Source: Pseudomonas flavescens
GTDB lineage: Bacteria; Pseudomonadota; Gammaproteobacteria; Pseudomonadales; Pseudomonadaceae
Direction: 5' to 3'
Length of the DNA: 64,000 nt
Assembly: GCF_013408425.1 (NCBI RefSeq)
Contig: NZ_JACBYV010000001.1
Location: 1,364,001 to 1,428,000, forward strand
Of the stretch, positions 19,408-28,392 are shown in pieces (position 1 is the stretch's first letter; each line of letters begins with the position of its first letter). Position numbers and translations under genes: made by a program. Below the pieces are notes generated by a model. The model searched no databases, was not told where the DNA came from, and worked only from the letters and a program-made list of their open reading frames with translations.

Positions 19408-20649
19408 ATGGACGCGTTGTTGATCCTGGGCGGCCTGCTGCTGATACTCGTCGGCCTGGTGTTGCTGGTAATGCGTGGTTTCGCCACCAGCCTGCTATGG
19501 GGGTGGGCATGCTTGTTGCCCCCGCTGACGCTGCTGTTCATCGTGCGCCACTGGCGTCGTGCCAGGCATGCGCTGGCCTGCTGCGCGCTGGGCATGATCC
19601 CGCTGGTGGTCGGTCTGGCGGTGATGGCAGGTCAGGATCCGCAACGCCTGGAGGCCATCATCGGGCTCGAGTGGCTAAAGCCCGAGAAGCCAGCGCCAGG
19701 CGAATTGCACATCCAGCTGCACGGCCAGCTCAACGGTGAGCCGTTCGTGCCTCAGGAGGGAGAACTGATCGACGGCGTGCTCAGCCTGCGTGAAGGCCAG
19801 GACTTCTTCGCCCGTCGCGAGCTGATCATTCGTGGCCTGCCGCTGTCTGCCGATGGCCTGCGCCTCGATGTGTTGCCGGAGGACCAGGGACAGTTGCCGG
19901 AAATCGAGTTCAACTGGCTGCTGCCGGATCAGGATCTGCCCGAGGCACGTCAGCTCAAGGGAGGCTATACCCTGCACCTGGATCTGCAACCCGAGGCACC
20001 CAACCGCCTGGTGGGTGAATTCCATCTGGTTCTGCCACCGCAGTTCGAGACCACCCTGAGCGGCAAGGTCGAGGTGTTTCGCAACGGCCTGCGTTATCAC
20101 GAGGGCAGGGTGGATCGCACCGTCGACTCTCGCGACACCCTGGCCTACGTCCTCACCGACCACCTGCAGCGGCGCTTTTCCACCCGCGACGTTCAGCTTT
20201 CGCCACTACCGGCTACCGGCGTGACCGGCAGCAACCTGATGCTCGACGTGAGCGCTCGTATCGATGGCCGCGAACAGCGTTTGCCGGTCAGCCTGAGCAA
20301 GCACGCCGAGCGGGGCTGGCGTGTCGACGATGACCGCTTCGCCGAATTGCCGGCCGCGGCCCCGCCAGCGCCGGCTGCCGTTCCGGCTCAGCCCGCTGCG
20401 CCGCAGCAGCCACAACCTGTGCAGGACCCCCGCAGGGACTTTTCCCTGGTGCGCCTGCTCAGCGAACCGCAACGCTACGTCAACCAGCCGTTGCGGGTGT
20501 TCAGCGAAAAGGGCAGCTCGATTCAGGGGCAGTTCGCCGGGCTCGAGCAGGGGCAGGTCATTCTCAGGCAGCGCCTCAACGGCTCGGGCGAAGCACGCTT
20601 TGCCATGCCCGAAGCCGACATCGTTCATGTCGAACTGCTCGACGAGTGA
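19408..20649 (+). CDS. Membrane-anchored protein of unknown function
   Basis: A 413-aa protein. Two or three predicted helices at residues 4-25, 27-45 and 53-72, then a long soluble part (75-320) rich in beta-type segments, an Ala/Pro/Gln linker (312-335) and a small C-terminal domain (340-413) ending in a charged V-E-L-L-D-E. It lies directly upstream of htpG. I do not recognise a family. The two-part soluble region suggests a structural or assembly role; this is speculation. ATG at 19408 has AAGGAAAC upstream. Confidence 0.7.
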   Translation: MDALLILGGLLLILVGLVLLVMRGFATSLLWGWACLLPPLTLLFIVRHWRRARHALACCALGMIPLVVGLAVMAGQDPQRLEAIIGLEWLKPEKPAPGELHIQLHGQLNGEPFVPQEGELIDGVLSLREGQDFFARRELIIRGLPLSADGLRLDVLPEDQGQLPEIEFNWLLPDQDLPEARQLKGGYTLHLDLQPEAPNRLVGEFHLVLPPQFETTLSGKVEVFRNGLRYHEGRVDRTVDSRDTLAYVLTDHLQRRFSTRDVQLSPLPATGVTGSNLMLDVSARIDGREQRLPVSLSKHAERGWRVDDDRFAELPAAAPPAPAAVPAQPAAPQQPQPVQDPRRDFSLVRLLSEPQRYVNQPLRVFSEKGSSIQGQFAGLEQGQVILRQRLNGSGEARFAMPEADIVHVELLDE

Positions 20650-20660
20650 GTCCAGGGTGA

Positions 20661-20689
20661 CTTGAAGTTTTCCCGAGCCGCCCCCACTT
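20661..20689 (+). promoter_or_regulatory. Sigma-32 (RpoH) type promoter of htpG
   Basis: CTTGAA (20661-20666), 15-bp spacer, CCCCACTT (20682-20689), against the consensus CTTGAA-N13-15-CCCCAT-T: one mismatch in the -10. About 45 bp before the htpG start. A TTGATGG/CCATCAA inverted repeat (20688-20694/20718-20724) lies in the leader. Confidence 0.7.
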
Positions 20690-20741
20690 GATGGTCATCC
20701 GCCGTACCGCGGCTTAGCCATCAATGTGGAGTTAGATGACC

Positions 20742-22643
20742 ATGAGTGTGGAAACTCAAAAAGAAACCCTGGGCTTCCAGACAGAGGTGAAGCAACTGCT
20801 GCACCTCATGATCCACTCGCTGTATTCCAACAAGGAAATCTTCCTGCGCGAGTTGATCTCCAACGCCTCCGACGCCGTCGACAAGCTGCGTTTCGAGGCG
20901 CTGGCCAAGCCCGAGCTGCTCGAGGGCGGTGCCGAGCTGAAGATCCGCGTGACCTTCGACAAGGACGCTAAGACCGTCACCCTCGAAGACAACGGCATTG
21001 GCATGAGCCGTGAAGAGGCCATCGCGCACCTCGGCACCATCGCCAAATCCGGCACCGCCGATTTCCTGAAGAACCTCTCCGGCGACCAGAAGAAGGACTC
21101 GAGCCTGATCGGTCAGTTCGGCGTCGGCTTCTACTCGGCGTTCATCGTTGCCGACAAGGTCGAAGTATTCACCCGCCGTGCCGGTCTGTCGGCTGGCGAA
21201 GGCGTGCACTGGGCCTCCAAGGGCGAGGGTGACTTCGAGGTCGCCAACGTCGAGAAGGCCGAACGCGGTACCCGCATCGTCCTGCACCTCAAGAGCGGCG
21301 AAGAAGAGTTCGCTGATGGTTGGCGCCTGCGCAACGTCATCAAGAAGTACTCCGACCATATCGGCCTGCCGATCGAGCTGCCGAAAGAAAGCCATGGCGA
21401 AGAGCAGGACAAGCCGGCCGAGGAGTGGGAAGTGGTCAACCGCGCCAGCGCGTTGTGGACGCGTCCGCGTACCGAGGTTACCGACGAGCAGTACCAGGAA
21501 TTCTACAAACACGTTTCCCACGACTACGACAACCCGCTGAGCTGGAGCCACAACAAGGTCGAAGGCAAGCTGGAATACACGTCGCTGCTGTACGTGCCCG
21601 GTCGTGCGCCGTTCGACCTGTACCAGCGTGAAGCACCGCGTGGTTTGAAACTCTATGTACAGCGTGTGTTCATCATGGACCAGGCGGACGAGTTCCTGCC
21701 CCTGTACCTGCGCTTCATCAAGGGTGTGGTCGACTCCAACGACCTGTCGCTGAACGTCTCCCGTGAAATTCTCCAGAAGGACCCGGTGATCGACTCCATG
21801 AAGTCGGCACTGACCAAGCGTGTGCTGGACATGCTGGAGAAGCTGGCCAAGAACGAACCCGAGCAGTACAAGGCGTTCTGGAAGAACTTCGGCCAGGTCC
21901 TCAAGGAAGGTCCCGCGGAAGACTTCGCCAACAAGGAGAAGATCGCCGGCCTGCTGCGCTTCGCGTCGACTGCCGAAGGCGAGGGCGAGCAGGTGGTTTC
22001 CCTGGGCGACTACATCGGCCGCCTGAAGGAAGGCCAGGACAAGGTCTACTTCCTTACCGGCGAGTCCTACGCGCAGGTCAAGAACAGCCCGCACCTGGAA
22101 GTCTTCCGCAAGAAAGGCATCGAAGTGCTGCTGCTCACCGACCGTATCGACGAGTGGCTGATGAGCTACCTCACCGAGTTCGATGGCAAGTCGTTCATCG
22201 ACGTTGCCCGCGGTGACCTGGACCTGGGCTCGCTGGACTCGGAAGAGGACAAGAAGGCTCAGGAAGAAGTCGCCAAGAGCAAGGAAGGTCTGGTCGAGCG
22301 TCTGAAGGGCGCGCTGGGCGAGCAGGTCGCGGAGGTTCGCGTCTCCCATCGCCTGACCGATTCGCCAGCCATCCTGGCCATCGGCGAACAGGACCTGGGC
22401 TTGCAGATGCGCCAGATTCTTGAGGCCAGCGGCCAGAAGGTGCCGGATTCCAAGCCGATCTTCGAATTCAACCCGAACCACCCGCTGATCGAGAAGCTGG
22501 ATGCCGAGCCGGACGAAGACCGTTTCGGCGATCTGTCGCACATCCTCTTCGATCAGGCCGCTCTGGCTGCAGGCGACAGCCTGAAAGACCCAGCCGCCTA
22601 TGTGCAGCGCCTGAACAAGCTGCTGGTCGAGCTCTCTGCCTGA
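20742..22643 (+). CDS. htpG: Molecular chaperone HtpG (Hsp90 family)
   Basis: A 633-aa cytoplasmic ATP-dependent chaperone. N-terminal GHKL ATPase: [14 protein letters not shown] (residues 33-46), D-N-G-I-G-M (about 84-89), G-T-I-A-K-S-G-T, and [11 protein letters not shown]. Middle-domain R-x-x-F-I-M-D and C-terminal dimer regions are complete. ATG at 20736 two codons earlier is also possible (GTGGAG closer to it); I choose M-S-V-E-T-Q-K. Heat regulation is supported by the RpoH-type promoter. Confidence 0.97.
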   Translation: MSVETQKETLGFQTEVKQLLHLMIHSLYSNKEIFLRELISNASDAVDKLRFEALAKPELLEGGAELKIRVTFDKDAKTVTLEDNGIGMSREEAIAHLGTIAKSGTADFLKNLSGDQKKDSSLIGQFGVGFYSAFIVADKVEVFTRRAGLSAGEGVHWASKGEGDFEVANVEKAERGTRIVLHLKSGEEEFADGWRLRNVIKKYSDHIGLPIELPKESHGEEQDKPAEEWEVVNRASALWTRPRTEVTDEQYQEFYKHVSHDYDNPLSWSHNKVEGKLEYTSLLYVPGRAPFDLYQREAPRGLKLYVQRVFIMDQADEFLPLYLRFIKGVVDSNDLSLNVSREILQKDPVIDSMKSALTKRVLDMLEKLAKNEPEQYKAFWKNFGQVLKEGPAEDFANKEKIAGLLRFASTAEGEGEQVVSLGDYIGRLKEGQDKVYFLTGESYAQVKNSPHLEVFRKKGIEVLLLTDRIDEWLMSYLTEFDGKSFIDVARGDLDLGSLDSEEDKKAQEEVAKSKEGLVERLKGALGEQVAEVRVSHRLTDSPAILAIGEQDLGLQMRQILEASGQKVPDSKPIFEFNPNHPLIEKLDAEPDEDRFGDLSHILFDQAALAAGDSLKDPAAYVQRLNKLLVELSA

Positions 22644-22660
22644 CCCGCTAGCCGCTATGC

Positions 22661-22689
22661 AAAACGCCGCTCGATCGAGCGGCGTTTTT
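22661..22689 (+). terminator. Intrinsic terminator of htpG
   Basis: A perfect palindrome, 22661-22688 (arms of up to 14 bp, GATC at the loop), ends in five T, 18 bp after the htpG stop. Confidence 0.92.
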
Positions 22690-22717
22690 GTATCTGCAAT
22701 CTGGTTTTTTCGATTTG

Positions 22718-22785
22718 GTAGCCAGGGTCGAGCGCAGCGACACTCGGGAAAATCCCTGGGTATCGCTATGCTCAAGCCAGGCTAC
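22718..22785. repeat. Palindromic intergenic repeat (GTAGCC...GGCTAC type)
   Basis: Imperfect inverted repeat with ends GTAGCC (22718-22723) and GGCTAC (22780-22785); the inner arms share GAGCGCAGCGA / TCGCTATGCTC and meet at AAAAT. It matches a dispersed repeat I recall from P. mendocina-group genomes. No coding potential. Confidence 0.6.
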
Positions 22786-22846
22786 GTCCTTGCGGCGAGC
22801 GCAAATGGGGAAGCCGATATCCGCTCTCGACACGCTCGACCCACAG

Positions 22847-22930
22847 GATGGACGTCGCTTTATCCGTCCACCGCTCGTTGCCTGAATGGTGGATGAAAAG
22901 CGTCAGCGACGCGCCCCGATCCACCCTACG
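22847..22930. repeat. Second palindromic repeat (GTGGATG...CCACCCTACG type)
   Basis: Arms around GGACGTCGCTTTATCCGTCCACC and GGTGGATGAAAAGCGTC are partly complementary, ending with CCACCCTACG. Typical look of intergenic repeats in this genus. It sits 60 bp after the first repeat. Confidence 0.5.
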
Positions 22931-22976
22931 AATCCATCAATGAGACCGCGCGGCGATCCTGATGAAAGATTACGGA

Positions 22977-23029
22977 TGTGGGAGCGCGCCATGCGCGCGA
23001 AAAAAACGCGGGCACGGCCCGCTCCCACA
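22977..23029. repeat. REP-like element
   Basis: TGTGGGAGC (22977-22985) pairs with GCTCCCACA (23021-23029), with inner GCGCGCC/ATGCGCGCG and GGGCACGGCCCG segments. TGTGGGAGCG...CGCTCCCACA is the classic Pseudomonas REP layout. Confidence 0.75.
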
Positions 23030-23117
23030 GGGGGAAACCTGATATCGGCTACCCTCAGTGGAGCCGCAGCCTGCAACCGATATGGCCTGGCCTGCGAAGC
23101 TAATAATCAGCCCATAC

Positions 23118-23152
23118 AAAAAAGCCCCATCATCCAGCGGATGACGGGGCTT
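23118..23152 (-). terminator. Intrinsic terminator of ybiT
   Basis: On the minus strand: a 12-bp stem with one mismatch (23139-23150 / 23124-23135), 3-nt loop, followed by six T. It ends the ABC-F gene 23 bp after its stop. Confidence 0.85.
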
Positions 23153-23174
23153 CTGGTCGTGCCGGTTCAGACGA

Positions 23175-24761
23175 TCAGACGATGATGCCCTGGCTGCGCA
23201 GGTAGTCGTCGTAGGTGCCGCTGAAGTCGGTGACGCCGTTGTCCGACAGCTCGATGATGCGCGTGGCCAGGGAGCCGACGAACTCGCGGTCATGGCTGAC
23301 GAAGATCAGCGTGCCCGGGTAGTTCTCCAGCGCCAGGTTGAGCGCTTCGATGGATTCCATGTCCAGGTGGTTGGTCGGTTCGTCCATCACCAGCACGTTG
23401 GGCTTCTGCAGGATCAGCTTGCCGAACAGCATGCGGCCTTGCTCACCACCGGAGATCACCTTGACCGATTTGAGGATCTCGTCGTTGGAGAACAGCATGC
23501 GGCCCAGTGTGCCGCGGATGACCTGTTCGCCCTGGGTCCACTGGCCCATCCAGTCGAACAGGGTCACGTCGTCCTCGAAGTCGTGGGCGTGATCCTGGGC
23601 GTAGTAACCCACCTCGGCGCTTTCCGTCCACTTCACGGCACCGGCGTCCGGGCTCAGCTCACCGACCAGGGTGCGCAGCAGGGTGGTTTTGCCGATACCG
23701 TTGGGGCCGATGATCGCGACGCGCTCGCCGGCTTCGACGGTGAAGCTGAAGTTCTTGAACAGCGGCTTGCCGTCGAAGCCCTTGGACATCTGTTCGATGG
23801 TCACGGCCTGGCGATGCAGCTTCTTGGTCTGCTCGAAGCGGATGAACGGGCTGACCCGGCTCGACGGCTTGACCTCGGCCAGCTGGATCTTGTCGATCTG
23901 CTTGGCACGGCTGGTGGCCTGCTTGGCTTTCGAGGCGTTGGCGGAGAAGCGGCTGACGAAGTTCTGCAGCTCGGAGATCTGCGCTTTCTTCTTGGCGTTG
24001 TCCGACAGCAACTGCTCGCGCGACTGGGTCGCAGCGGTCATGTACTCGTCGTAGTTGCCCGGGAACAGGCGCAGCTCGCCGTAATCCAGATCCGCCATGT
24101 GGGTGCAGACCGAGTTCAGGAAGTGACGGTCGTGGGAAATGATGATCATGGTGCTGTTACGCGCCGTCAGAATCGTTTCCAGCCAGCGGATGGTGTTGAT
24201 GTCCAGGTGGTTGGTCGGTTCGTCGAGCAGCAGCACGTCCGGATCGGAGAACAGTGCCTGAGCCAACAGCACGCGCAGTTTCCAGCCAGGAGCGACTTCA
24301 CTCATCGGGCCGAAATGCTGTTCCAACGGAATGCCCAGGCCGAGCAGCAGCTCGCCGGCACGGGATTCGGCGGTATAACCGTCCATTTCAGCGAACTCGC
24401 CTTCGAGTTCACCGACCTTCATGCCGTCTTCTTCGCTCATTTCCGGCAGCGAGTAGATGCGGTCGCGCTCGGCCTTGACCTTCCACAGCTCCTCGTGGCC
24501 CATGATCACGGTGTCGATCACGTTGAATTGCTCGTAGGCGAACTGGTCCTGGCGCAGCTTGCCGAGACGCACGTTCGGCTCGAGCATGACCTGGCCGCCG
24601 GAAGGGTCGAGGTCGCCACCGAGGATTTTCATGAACGTCGACTTGCCGCAGCCATTGGCGCCGATCAGGCCGTAGCGGTTGCCGTTGTTGAACTTAACGG
24701 ACACGTTCTCGAACAGCGGCTTGGCACCGAACTGCATCGTGATATTAGCTGTGGAAATCAA
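23175..24761 (-). CDS. ybiT: ABC-F family ATPase
   Basis: A 528-aa soluble protein with two ABC ATPase domains and no membrane segment, closely similar along its whole length to E. coli YbiT. Walker A motifs G-A-N-G-C-G-K-S-T (about 35-43) and G-P-N-G-I-G-K-T-T (about 355-363); both Walker B regions read [12 protein letters not shown] proteins act on the ribosome E site, resolving stalls or regulating elongation; YbiT's precise job is unclear. The start is TTG (24761), giving [11 protein letters not shown]; the next ATG would delete conserved residues. Confidence 0.92.
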   Translation of the reverse strand: MISTANITMQFGAKPLFENVSVKFNNGNRYGLIGANGCGKSTFMKILGGDLDPSGGQVMLEPNVRLGKLRQDQFAYEQFNVIDTVIMGHEELWKVKAERDRIYSLPEMSEEDGMKVGELEGEFAEMDGYTAESRAGELLLGLGIPLEQHFGPMSEVAPGWKLRVLLAQALFSDPDVLLLDEPTNHLDINTIRWLETILTARNSTMIIISHDRHFLNSVCTHMADLDYGELRLFPGNYDEYMTAATQSREQLLSDNAKKKAQISELQNFVSRFSANASKAKQATSRAKQIDKIQLAEVKPSSRVSPFIRFEQTKKLHRQAVTIEQMSKGFDGKPLFKNFSFTVEAGERVAIIGPNGIGKTTLLRTLVGELSPDAGAVKWTESAEVGYYAQDHAHDFEDDVTLFDWMGQWTQGEQVIRGTLGRMLFSNDEILKSVKVISGGEQGRMLFGKLILQKPNVLVMDEPTNHLDMESIEALNLALENYPGTLIFVSHDREFVGSLATRIIELSDNGVTDFSGTYDDYLRSQGIIV

Positions 24762-24795
24762 AGTGCTCTAACTCGCATGTTTCAGAGGTGTGGAT

Positions 24796-25035
24796 TCAGT
24801 CTTGGGGCAGTTTTGGGGCAATTCGTAGCGTGTTCACCGCTGCCCAGTCGCCCTCGCCATCGATCCATCGGGCATAGCGGGTCAGCAGAATCTGTATCGA
24901 ATGGCCCAATTGCTTGGCGATGAAAGCCGGGGCCATGCCTGCCATCAGACACATAGTTGCGTAAGTGAGGGGCGCATTGTACGGAGGACGGTAGCGAATA
25001 CCCAGCGCTTTCAGGGGCGGGGCCGCTGATGATGC
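24796..25035 (-). pseudogene. C-terminal remnant of a phage-type tyrosine integrase
   Basis: In one open minus-strand frame ending at a TGA (24798-24796) lie S-S-A-A-P-P-L-K-A-L-G-I-R-Y-R-P-P-Y-N, then T-Y-A-T-M-C-L-M-A-G-M-A-P-A-F-I-A-K-Q-L-G-H-S, then a Y-A-R-W-I tail with the catalytic tyrosine. This is the end of a tyrosine recombinase. Intact relatives read Y-N-T-R-H-T-Y-A-T; here it is Y-N-A-P-L-T-Y-A-T, so the catalytic Arg-His pair is lost, and everything upstream of 25035 is unrecognisable. There is no start for a full enzyme. A fossil of a prophage or island beside ybiT. Confidence 0.75.
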
Positions 25036-25237
25036 AGGTCACTCGTCTGTTGATCGTCCAGGCGTTCTGCTTGCGAGGGCAGCGGCAGGGCGTTCGCTGT
25101 GTGCCGATGTCGACGATGGGGCGCTCAGCGTATGCCCTGGCTTCTCCAGCGCCTCGACTGGGCGGTCGGCCAGCACCGCCGACACGGGAAGTGCTGCGCG
25201 TTGCGCAGCGGGAGCTATAGGCCGGGCGGCGCCAGCG
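25036..25237. other. Non-coding stretch, nothing recognised
   Basis: Between the integrase remnant and the next lipoprotein gene. A few short palindromes (for example GCGCGTTGCGCAGC around 25196) but no gene, promoter or terminator that I can support. Confidence 0.4.
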
Positions 25238-25708
25238 CTACCTCTTGTCCTCGCAGTCGATTACCGTGACATTGTTGATGATGTCCTTGCTGTCCGTGAA
25301 CAGGGTGATATTGCAGAAATAGTCGACGATGGTGACGTTGTCGTAGTAGCCCACATCGCGGTAAACCGGCTGGCTGTAAGCCGGCATGATGCCTGTTGCA
25401 CCTTGGCCACCAATGGTGACCCACGTTTGTTGCTCACCGACATACTCCACGCCCGTTTTGATGAACTCTTTCTCGGGGCTCAGGTGCGTTTGCAAGCGAT
25501 TCCAGGCATAGAAACCGCCCGATCCGTATGGCGAAGGTCCCATTCCGTGGTCGGGCTCGCCGAAGACCGCAAAGGCGTTGCTGGCGGGCTGGCCTATCAG
25601 CAGCTTGGCAGCTTCCTCCACGTCGTTGCCTTTCTTGGTGTTTACCGTCGAGCAGGCGCTGACTGCAATCAAAGCCATTGCCAGGCAGGTTTCTCTGATT
25701 GGTTTCAC
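25238..25708 (-). CDS. Predicted lipoprotein of unknown function
   Basis: A 156-aa protein. The start GTG at 25708 is chosen because it stands 8 bp after AAGGAG and begins a lipoprotein signal: M-K-P-I-R, hydrophobic core, lipobox A-V-S-A-C with Cys19. The mature part contains L-L-I-G-Q-P-A-S-N-A-F-A-V-F-G-E-P-D (residues about 40-57), which resembles the short helix-strand repeats of small outer-membrane assembly lipoproteins, then G-G-F-Y-A-W-N and a Tyr-rich C-terminal half. No family recognised. The gene stands alone between the integrase remnant and the GntR operon. Confidence 0.65.
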   Translation of the reverse strand: MKPIRETCLAMALIAVSACSTVNTKKGNDVEEAAKLLIGQPASNAFAVFGEPDHGMGPSPYGSGGFYAWNRLQTHLSPEKEFIKTGVEYVGEQQTWVTIGGQGATGIMPAYSQPVYRDVGYYDNVTIVDYFCNITLFTDSKDIINNVTVIDCEDKR

Positions 25709-25849
25709 GCTCTTCACTCCTTGGTACGGGTATCTGCGCCGGGCCAGCACAGGAAATACCCTGAGGCAATCAAGGTAAAAACAAGCCATCCGTTCGTCAA
25801 GGCAGCCCCCTCGCTCGGTAGAAATTGCACTCGGGTTGGTGATTCCCAC

Positions 25850-26113
25850 GCGCCGGGCGTGGTGTCAGCGGCGTTGGCCAGCGCTTGGTAGAGCGCCTGG
25901 GGAATAACCTTGAAAGGCCCGGCATGAGCGGCATGGCGCTTGAGTTTTTATGCATTAAAGTTTCCTTGAGCTGCTTAGTCTATTCCTGCAGCCTCTATGT
26001 TTATCGGAATTAATTCGTTCGAAATTCGCCTGTTCTGGTCTAGCTTAACGGCCATTCGTAGGCATCGCAGAACCTCTCTGTGAGCTGCTCACCGTTATTG
26101 CCAAGGCTGCCGA
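25850..26113 (+). promoter_or_regulatory. Upstream region of the GntR-headed operon
   Basis: 264 bp, AT-richer from 25935 on. It contains a perfect GAATTAATTC palindrome (26007-26016) directly followed by TTCGTTCGAA, a candidate GntR operator about 100 bp before the regulator gene. I could not find well-spaced -35/-10 boxes. Confidence 0.35.
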
Positions 26114-26842
26114 ATGTCTCTTTCCATCGCCCCCGCCGATCGTATGCTGGATGCCGCCAACCAGGGCGATGCCGCCTATGGGCGGATCCGCCGCGACATC
26201 CTGTCCTGCCGGCTGACGCCAGGCGCGCTGATTACCGAGCCTGGGCTGATGGAGCTGTACGAGATTGGCAAGAGCAGCTGCCGGATCGCGCTGACGCGTC
26301 TGTCCCACGAGGGCTTCGTCAGGTCTCTGCCGCGCAAGGGCTACCAGGTCGCGCCGATCACCGTGAAGGACGTCGAGGAGGTCTTCACCCTGCGTGTGCA
26401 GCTCGAGCCGTTGGCGGCTCGGCTGGCAGTCGGCCGCGTCGACATCGAGCGCCTGCGGGAGCTGGAGGCCGCCTGCCGGGTTCGCCACCCCGTCTCTCTG
26501 CCTGATCAGATCGATGTATTCATGGACGCCAACAAGGCGTTCCACCTGGAGATCGCCCGGGCCACCGGCAACGAACGGTTGTTGCGTACCTTGTCCGGCC
26601 TGATGGACGAGATGACGCGACTGGTGGCGCTGGGGTTCAACGTTCAGGGCACCAAGCCCGAAATCAAGCACGACCACAACGCCATGATCGCCGCGTTCGA
26701 GGAAGGCGACGGCAAGCGCGCCGAGCTGATCGCTCGCCGGCATATCGAAACTTTCCAGGCCATGACCTTGGAGAAAGTCTATGCCAGCCTCAGCGAAGCC
26801 GGCGCATCGCTGCCGCTGCTGGCGGCGAGGTTCGCCCGATGA
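26114..26842 (+). CDS. GntR family regulator (FadR/FCD subfamily)
   Basis: A 242-aa DNA-binding regulator. Winged-helix domain at about residues 20-88 (A-Y-G-R-I-R-R-D-I-L ... G-A-L-I-T-E-P-x-L-M ... S-R-I-A-L-T-R-L-x-x-E-G-F-V), followed by an all-helical FCD effector domain (95-225) with the usual metal/ligand histidines (F-H-L-E-I-A-R-A-T-G-N, H-D-H-N-A-M-I-A-A, A-R-R-H-I-E). It opens the 12-gene operon; its stop overlaps the ABC ATPase start (ATGA). FCD regulators normally repress neighbouring catabolic genes until an organic acid binds, so it is probably the local substrate sensor. Confidence 0.88.
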   Translation: MSLSIAPADRMLDAANQGDAAYGRIRRDILSCRLTPGALITEPGLMELYEIGKSSCRIALTRLSHEGFVRSLPRKGYQVAPITVKDVEEVFTLRVQLEPLAARLAVGRVDIERLRELEAACRVRHPVSLPDQIDVFMDANKAFHLEIARATGNERLLRTLSGLMDEMTRLVALGFNVQGTKPEIKHDHNAMIAAFEEGDGKRAELIARRHIETFQAMTLEKVYASLSEAGASLPLLAARFAR

Positions 26843-27600
26843 ATGCCGCACTGCAGCAGGATCTCGCGGTGTCGGCGATCACTTTGCAGGGTATCGGCAA
26901 GCGCTTCGACGCCCTCGAGGTGCTGCGCGATATCTCCTTCGAGGTGGGGCAGGGCGAAGTGGTCGCGCTGCTGGGCACTTCGGGGTGTGGCAAGAGCACC
27001 TTGCTCAATATCGTTTCCGGGTTGCTCGCCCAGGATCAGGGCCAACTGCGTTTGTTCGGCCAGGCTTCGGCAGCTTTCAGCGACTGGCGGCGCATCGCCT
27101 ACCTGTTTCAGGAGGACCGCCTGCTGCCCTGGCGCAGCGTGCAGGCCAACGTCGCCTTCGGGCTGGAGGGCAGTGGCGTCGGCAAGGCCGAGCGTGCCCG
27201 GCGGGTTGCCGAGGCGCTGCGCCTGGTTGGCCTCGAGGCCTTTGCGAAATCCTGGCCGCATCAGTTGTCCGGCGGCATGCGCAGCCGGGTCGCTCTGGCG
27301 CGCAGCCTGGTGGTGAAACCCCAGGTGCTGCTGATGGACGAGCCGTTTTCCAAGCTCGACCCGCACACCCGCAGTCAGATGCACGACGAGCTGCTGCGTC
27401 TGCAGGCGCTCACCGGCATGACGGTGCTGTTCGTCACCCATGACGTGGAAGAGGCGGTGGTGCTCGCTGATCGGGTGGTAGTGCTGGAGCCGCGCCCAGG
27501 CCGCATTCGCGCCATCCATCCAATGGCCTTGCCGCGCCCACGGGTGCCCACCGAGCCTGCCGTCAACGAACAGGTTCGTCGCCTGCGTCTGGAGGTCTGA
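26839..27600 (+). CDS. ABC transporter ATPase, SsuB/TauB type (system 1)
   Basis: A 253-aa ATPase of the nitrate/sulfonate/taurine importer family. Walker A G-T-S-G-C-G-K-S-T (about 46-54), Q-loop F-Q-E-D-R-L-L-P-W, signature L-S-G-G-M-R-S-R-V-A-L-A-R, Walker B L-L-M-D-E-P-F, switch H-D-V-E-E-A. The R-L-L-P-W after the Q-loop is typical of SsuB/TauB relatives. Couples to the permease at 27602 and the binding protein at 28393. Energises import on the inner side of the cytoplasmic membrane. Confidence 0.9.
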   Translation: MNAALQQDLAVSAITLQGIGKRFDALEVLRDISFEVGQGEVVALLGTSGCGKSTLLNIVSGLLAQDQGQLRLFGQASAAFSDWRRIAYLFQEDRLLPWRSVQANVAFGLEGSGVGKAERARRVAEALRLVGLEAFAKSWPHQLSGGMRSRVALARSLVVKPQVLLMDEPFSKLDPHTRSQMHDELLRLQALTGMTVLFVTHDVEEAVVLADRVVVLEPRPGRIRAIHPMALPRPRVPTEPAVNEQVRRLRLEV

Positions 27601-27601
27601 C

Positions 27602-28366
27602 ATGGATACCGCCAAGCGCTTTTCCAGTCTCGCCCTGCAACGCTTCGCGCTGATCGCCGTGGTCGGCCTGCTCTGGTGGTACGCCGCAGGTCGCCTGCCA
27701 TCGTTCGTGCTGCCCGGGCCGGAAAAGGTTCTCACCGCACTGGGCAACCTGCTGCAGAGCGACACCTTCCTGCATGACCTGAGCGCCACCCTCGGTCGGG
27801 TGCTCAGCGGCTTCGCACTGGCCACGCTGGTCGGCACGCCGCTGGGCCTGGCGCTCGGCAGCAGCCCCGCACTGGCGCGCTTCTTCGAGCCGGTGCTGTC
27901 GGTGTTCAACACCGTGTCGTCGGCGATCTGGGCGATCTTCGCCATCATCTGGTTCGGCATCTCCGACGCCACCACGGTGTTCGTGGTGTTCATGACCGCC
28001 ATGCCGCTGATCCTCACCAACGTCTGGCAGGGCGCGAAGACGGTGGAGCGGCAATACGTGGAGCTGGCGCGCTCGTTTCGCCTGTCGCGGCTGCAGATCC
28101 TGCTGAAGATCTCGCTGCCGAGCATCCTGCCGTACTTCTTTTCCGGTGCCCGCCTGGCGTTCGGCTTCGGCTGGCGGGTATCGCTGGTGGCCGAGACGCT
28201 CGGCGCTTCCGATGGCATCGGCTATCGCCTGCGCCAGGCCGCGGACCTGGTGCAGAGCGACCAGGTATTCGCCTGGACCGTGCTGCTGGTCGCCCTGATG
28301 TTGGCGCTCGAAGCGGGGGTGCTCAAGCCCCTCGAACGCCGGCTGTTTCGTTGGAAAACCCCCTAG
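27602..28366 (+). CDS. ABC transporter permease, SsuC/TauC type (system 1)
   Basis: A 254-aa membrane protein with about six helices and the BPD_transp_1 coupling loop E-L-A-R-S-F-R-L-S-R-L-Q-I-L-L-K-I-S-L-P-S-I-L-P-Y (about 152-176), which docks to the ATPase. P-S-F-V-L-P-G-P near residue 35 is typical for this family. One base separates it from the ATPase gene and 26 bp from the binding-protein gene. Confidence 0.9.
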   Translation: MDTAKRFSSLALQRFALIAVVGLLWWYAAGRLPSFVLPGPEKVLTALGNLLQSDTFLHDLSATLGRVLSGFALATLVGTPLGLALGSSPALARFFEPVLSVFNTVSSAIWAIFAIIWFGISDATTVFVVFMTAMPLILTNVWQGAKTVERQYVELARSFRLSRLQILLKISLPSILPYFFSGARLAFGFGWRVSLVAETLGASDGIGYRLRQAADLVQSDQVFAWTVLLVALMLALEAGVLKPLERRLFRWKTP

Positions 28367-28392
28367 CTCCTCCCTCTATCAAGGATCAATCC

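Noticed and set aside
19408..20649. Labelling this protein as a transporter
   Set aside because: It has only two or three N-terminal helices and a large soluble part, so a carrier function is not supported.
23292..24923. A 543-codon plus-strand frame over ybiT
   Set aside because: Opposite strand is a full, highly conserved ABC-F protein; the plus translation is compositionally biased and unrecognisable.
24782..25042. An 86-codon minus-strand frame with ATG
   Set aside because: It is the wrong frame of the integrase remnant; the neighbouring frame contains the recombinase motifs.
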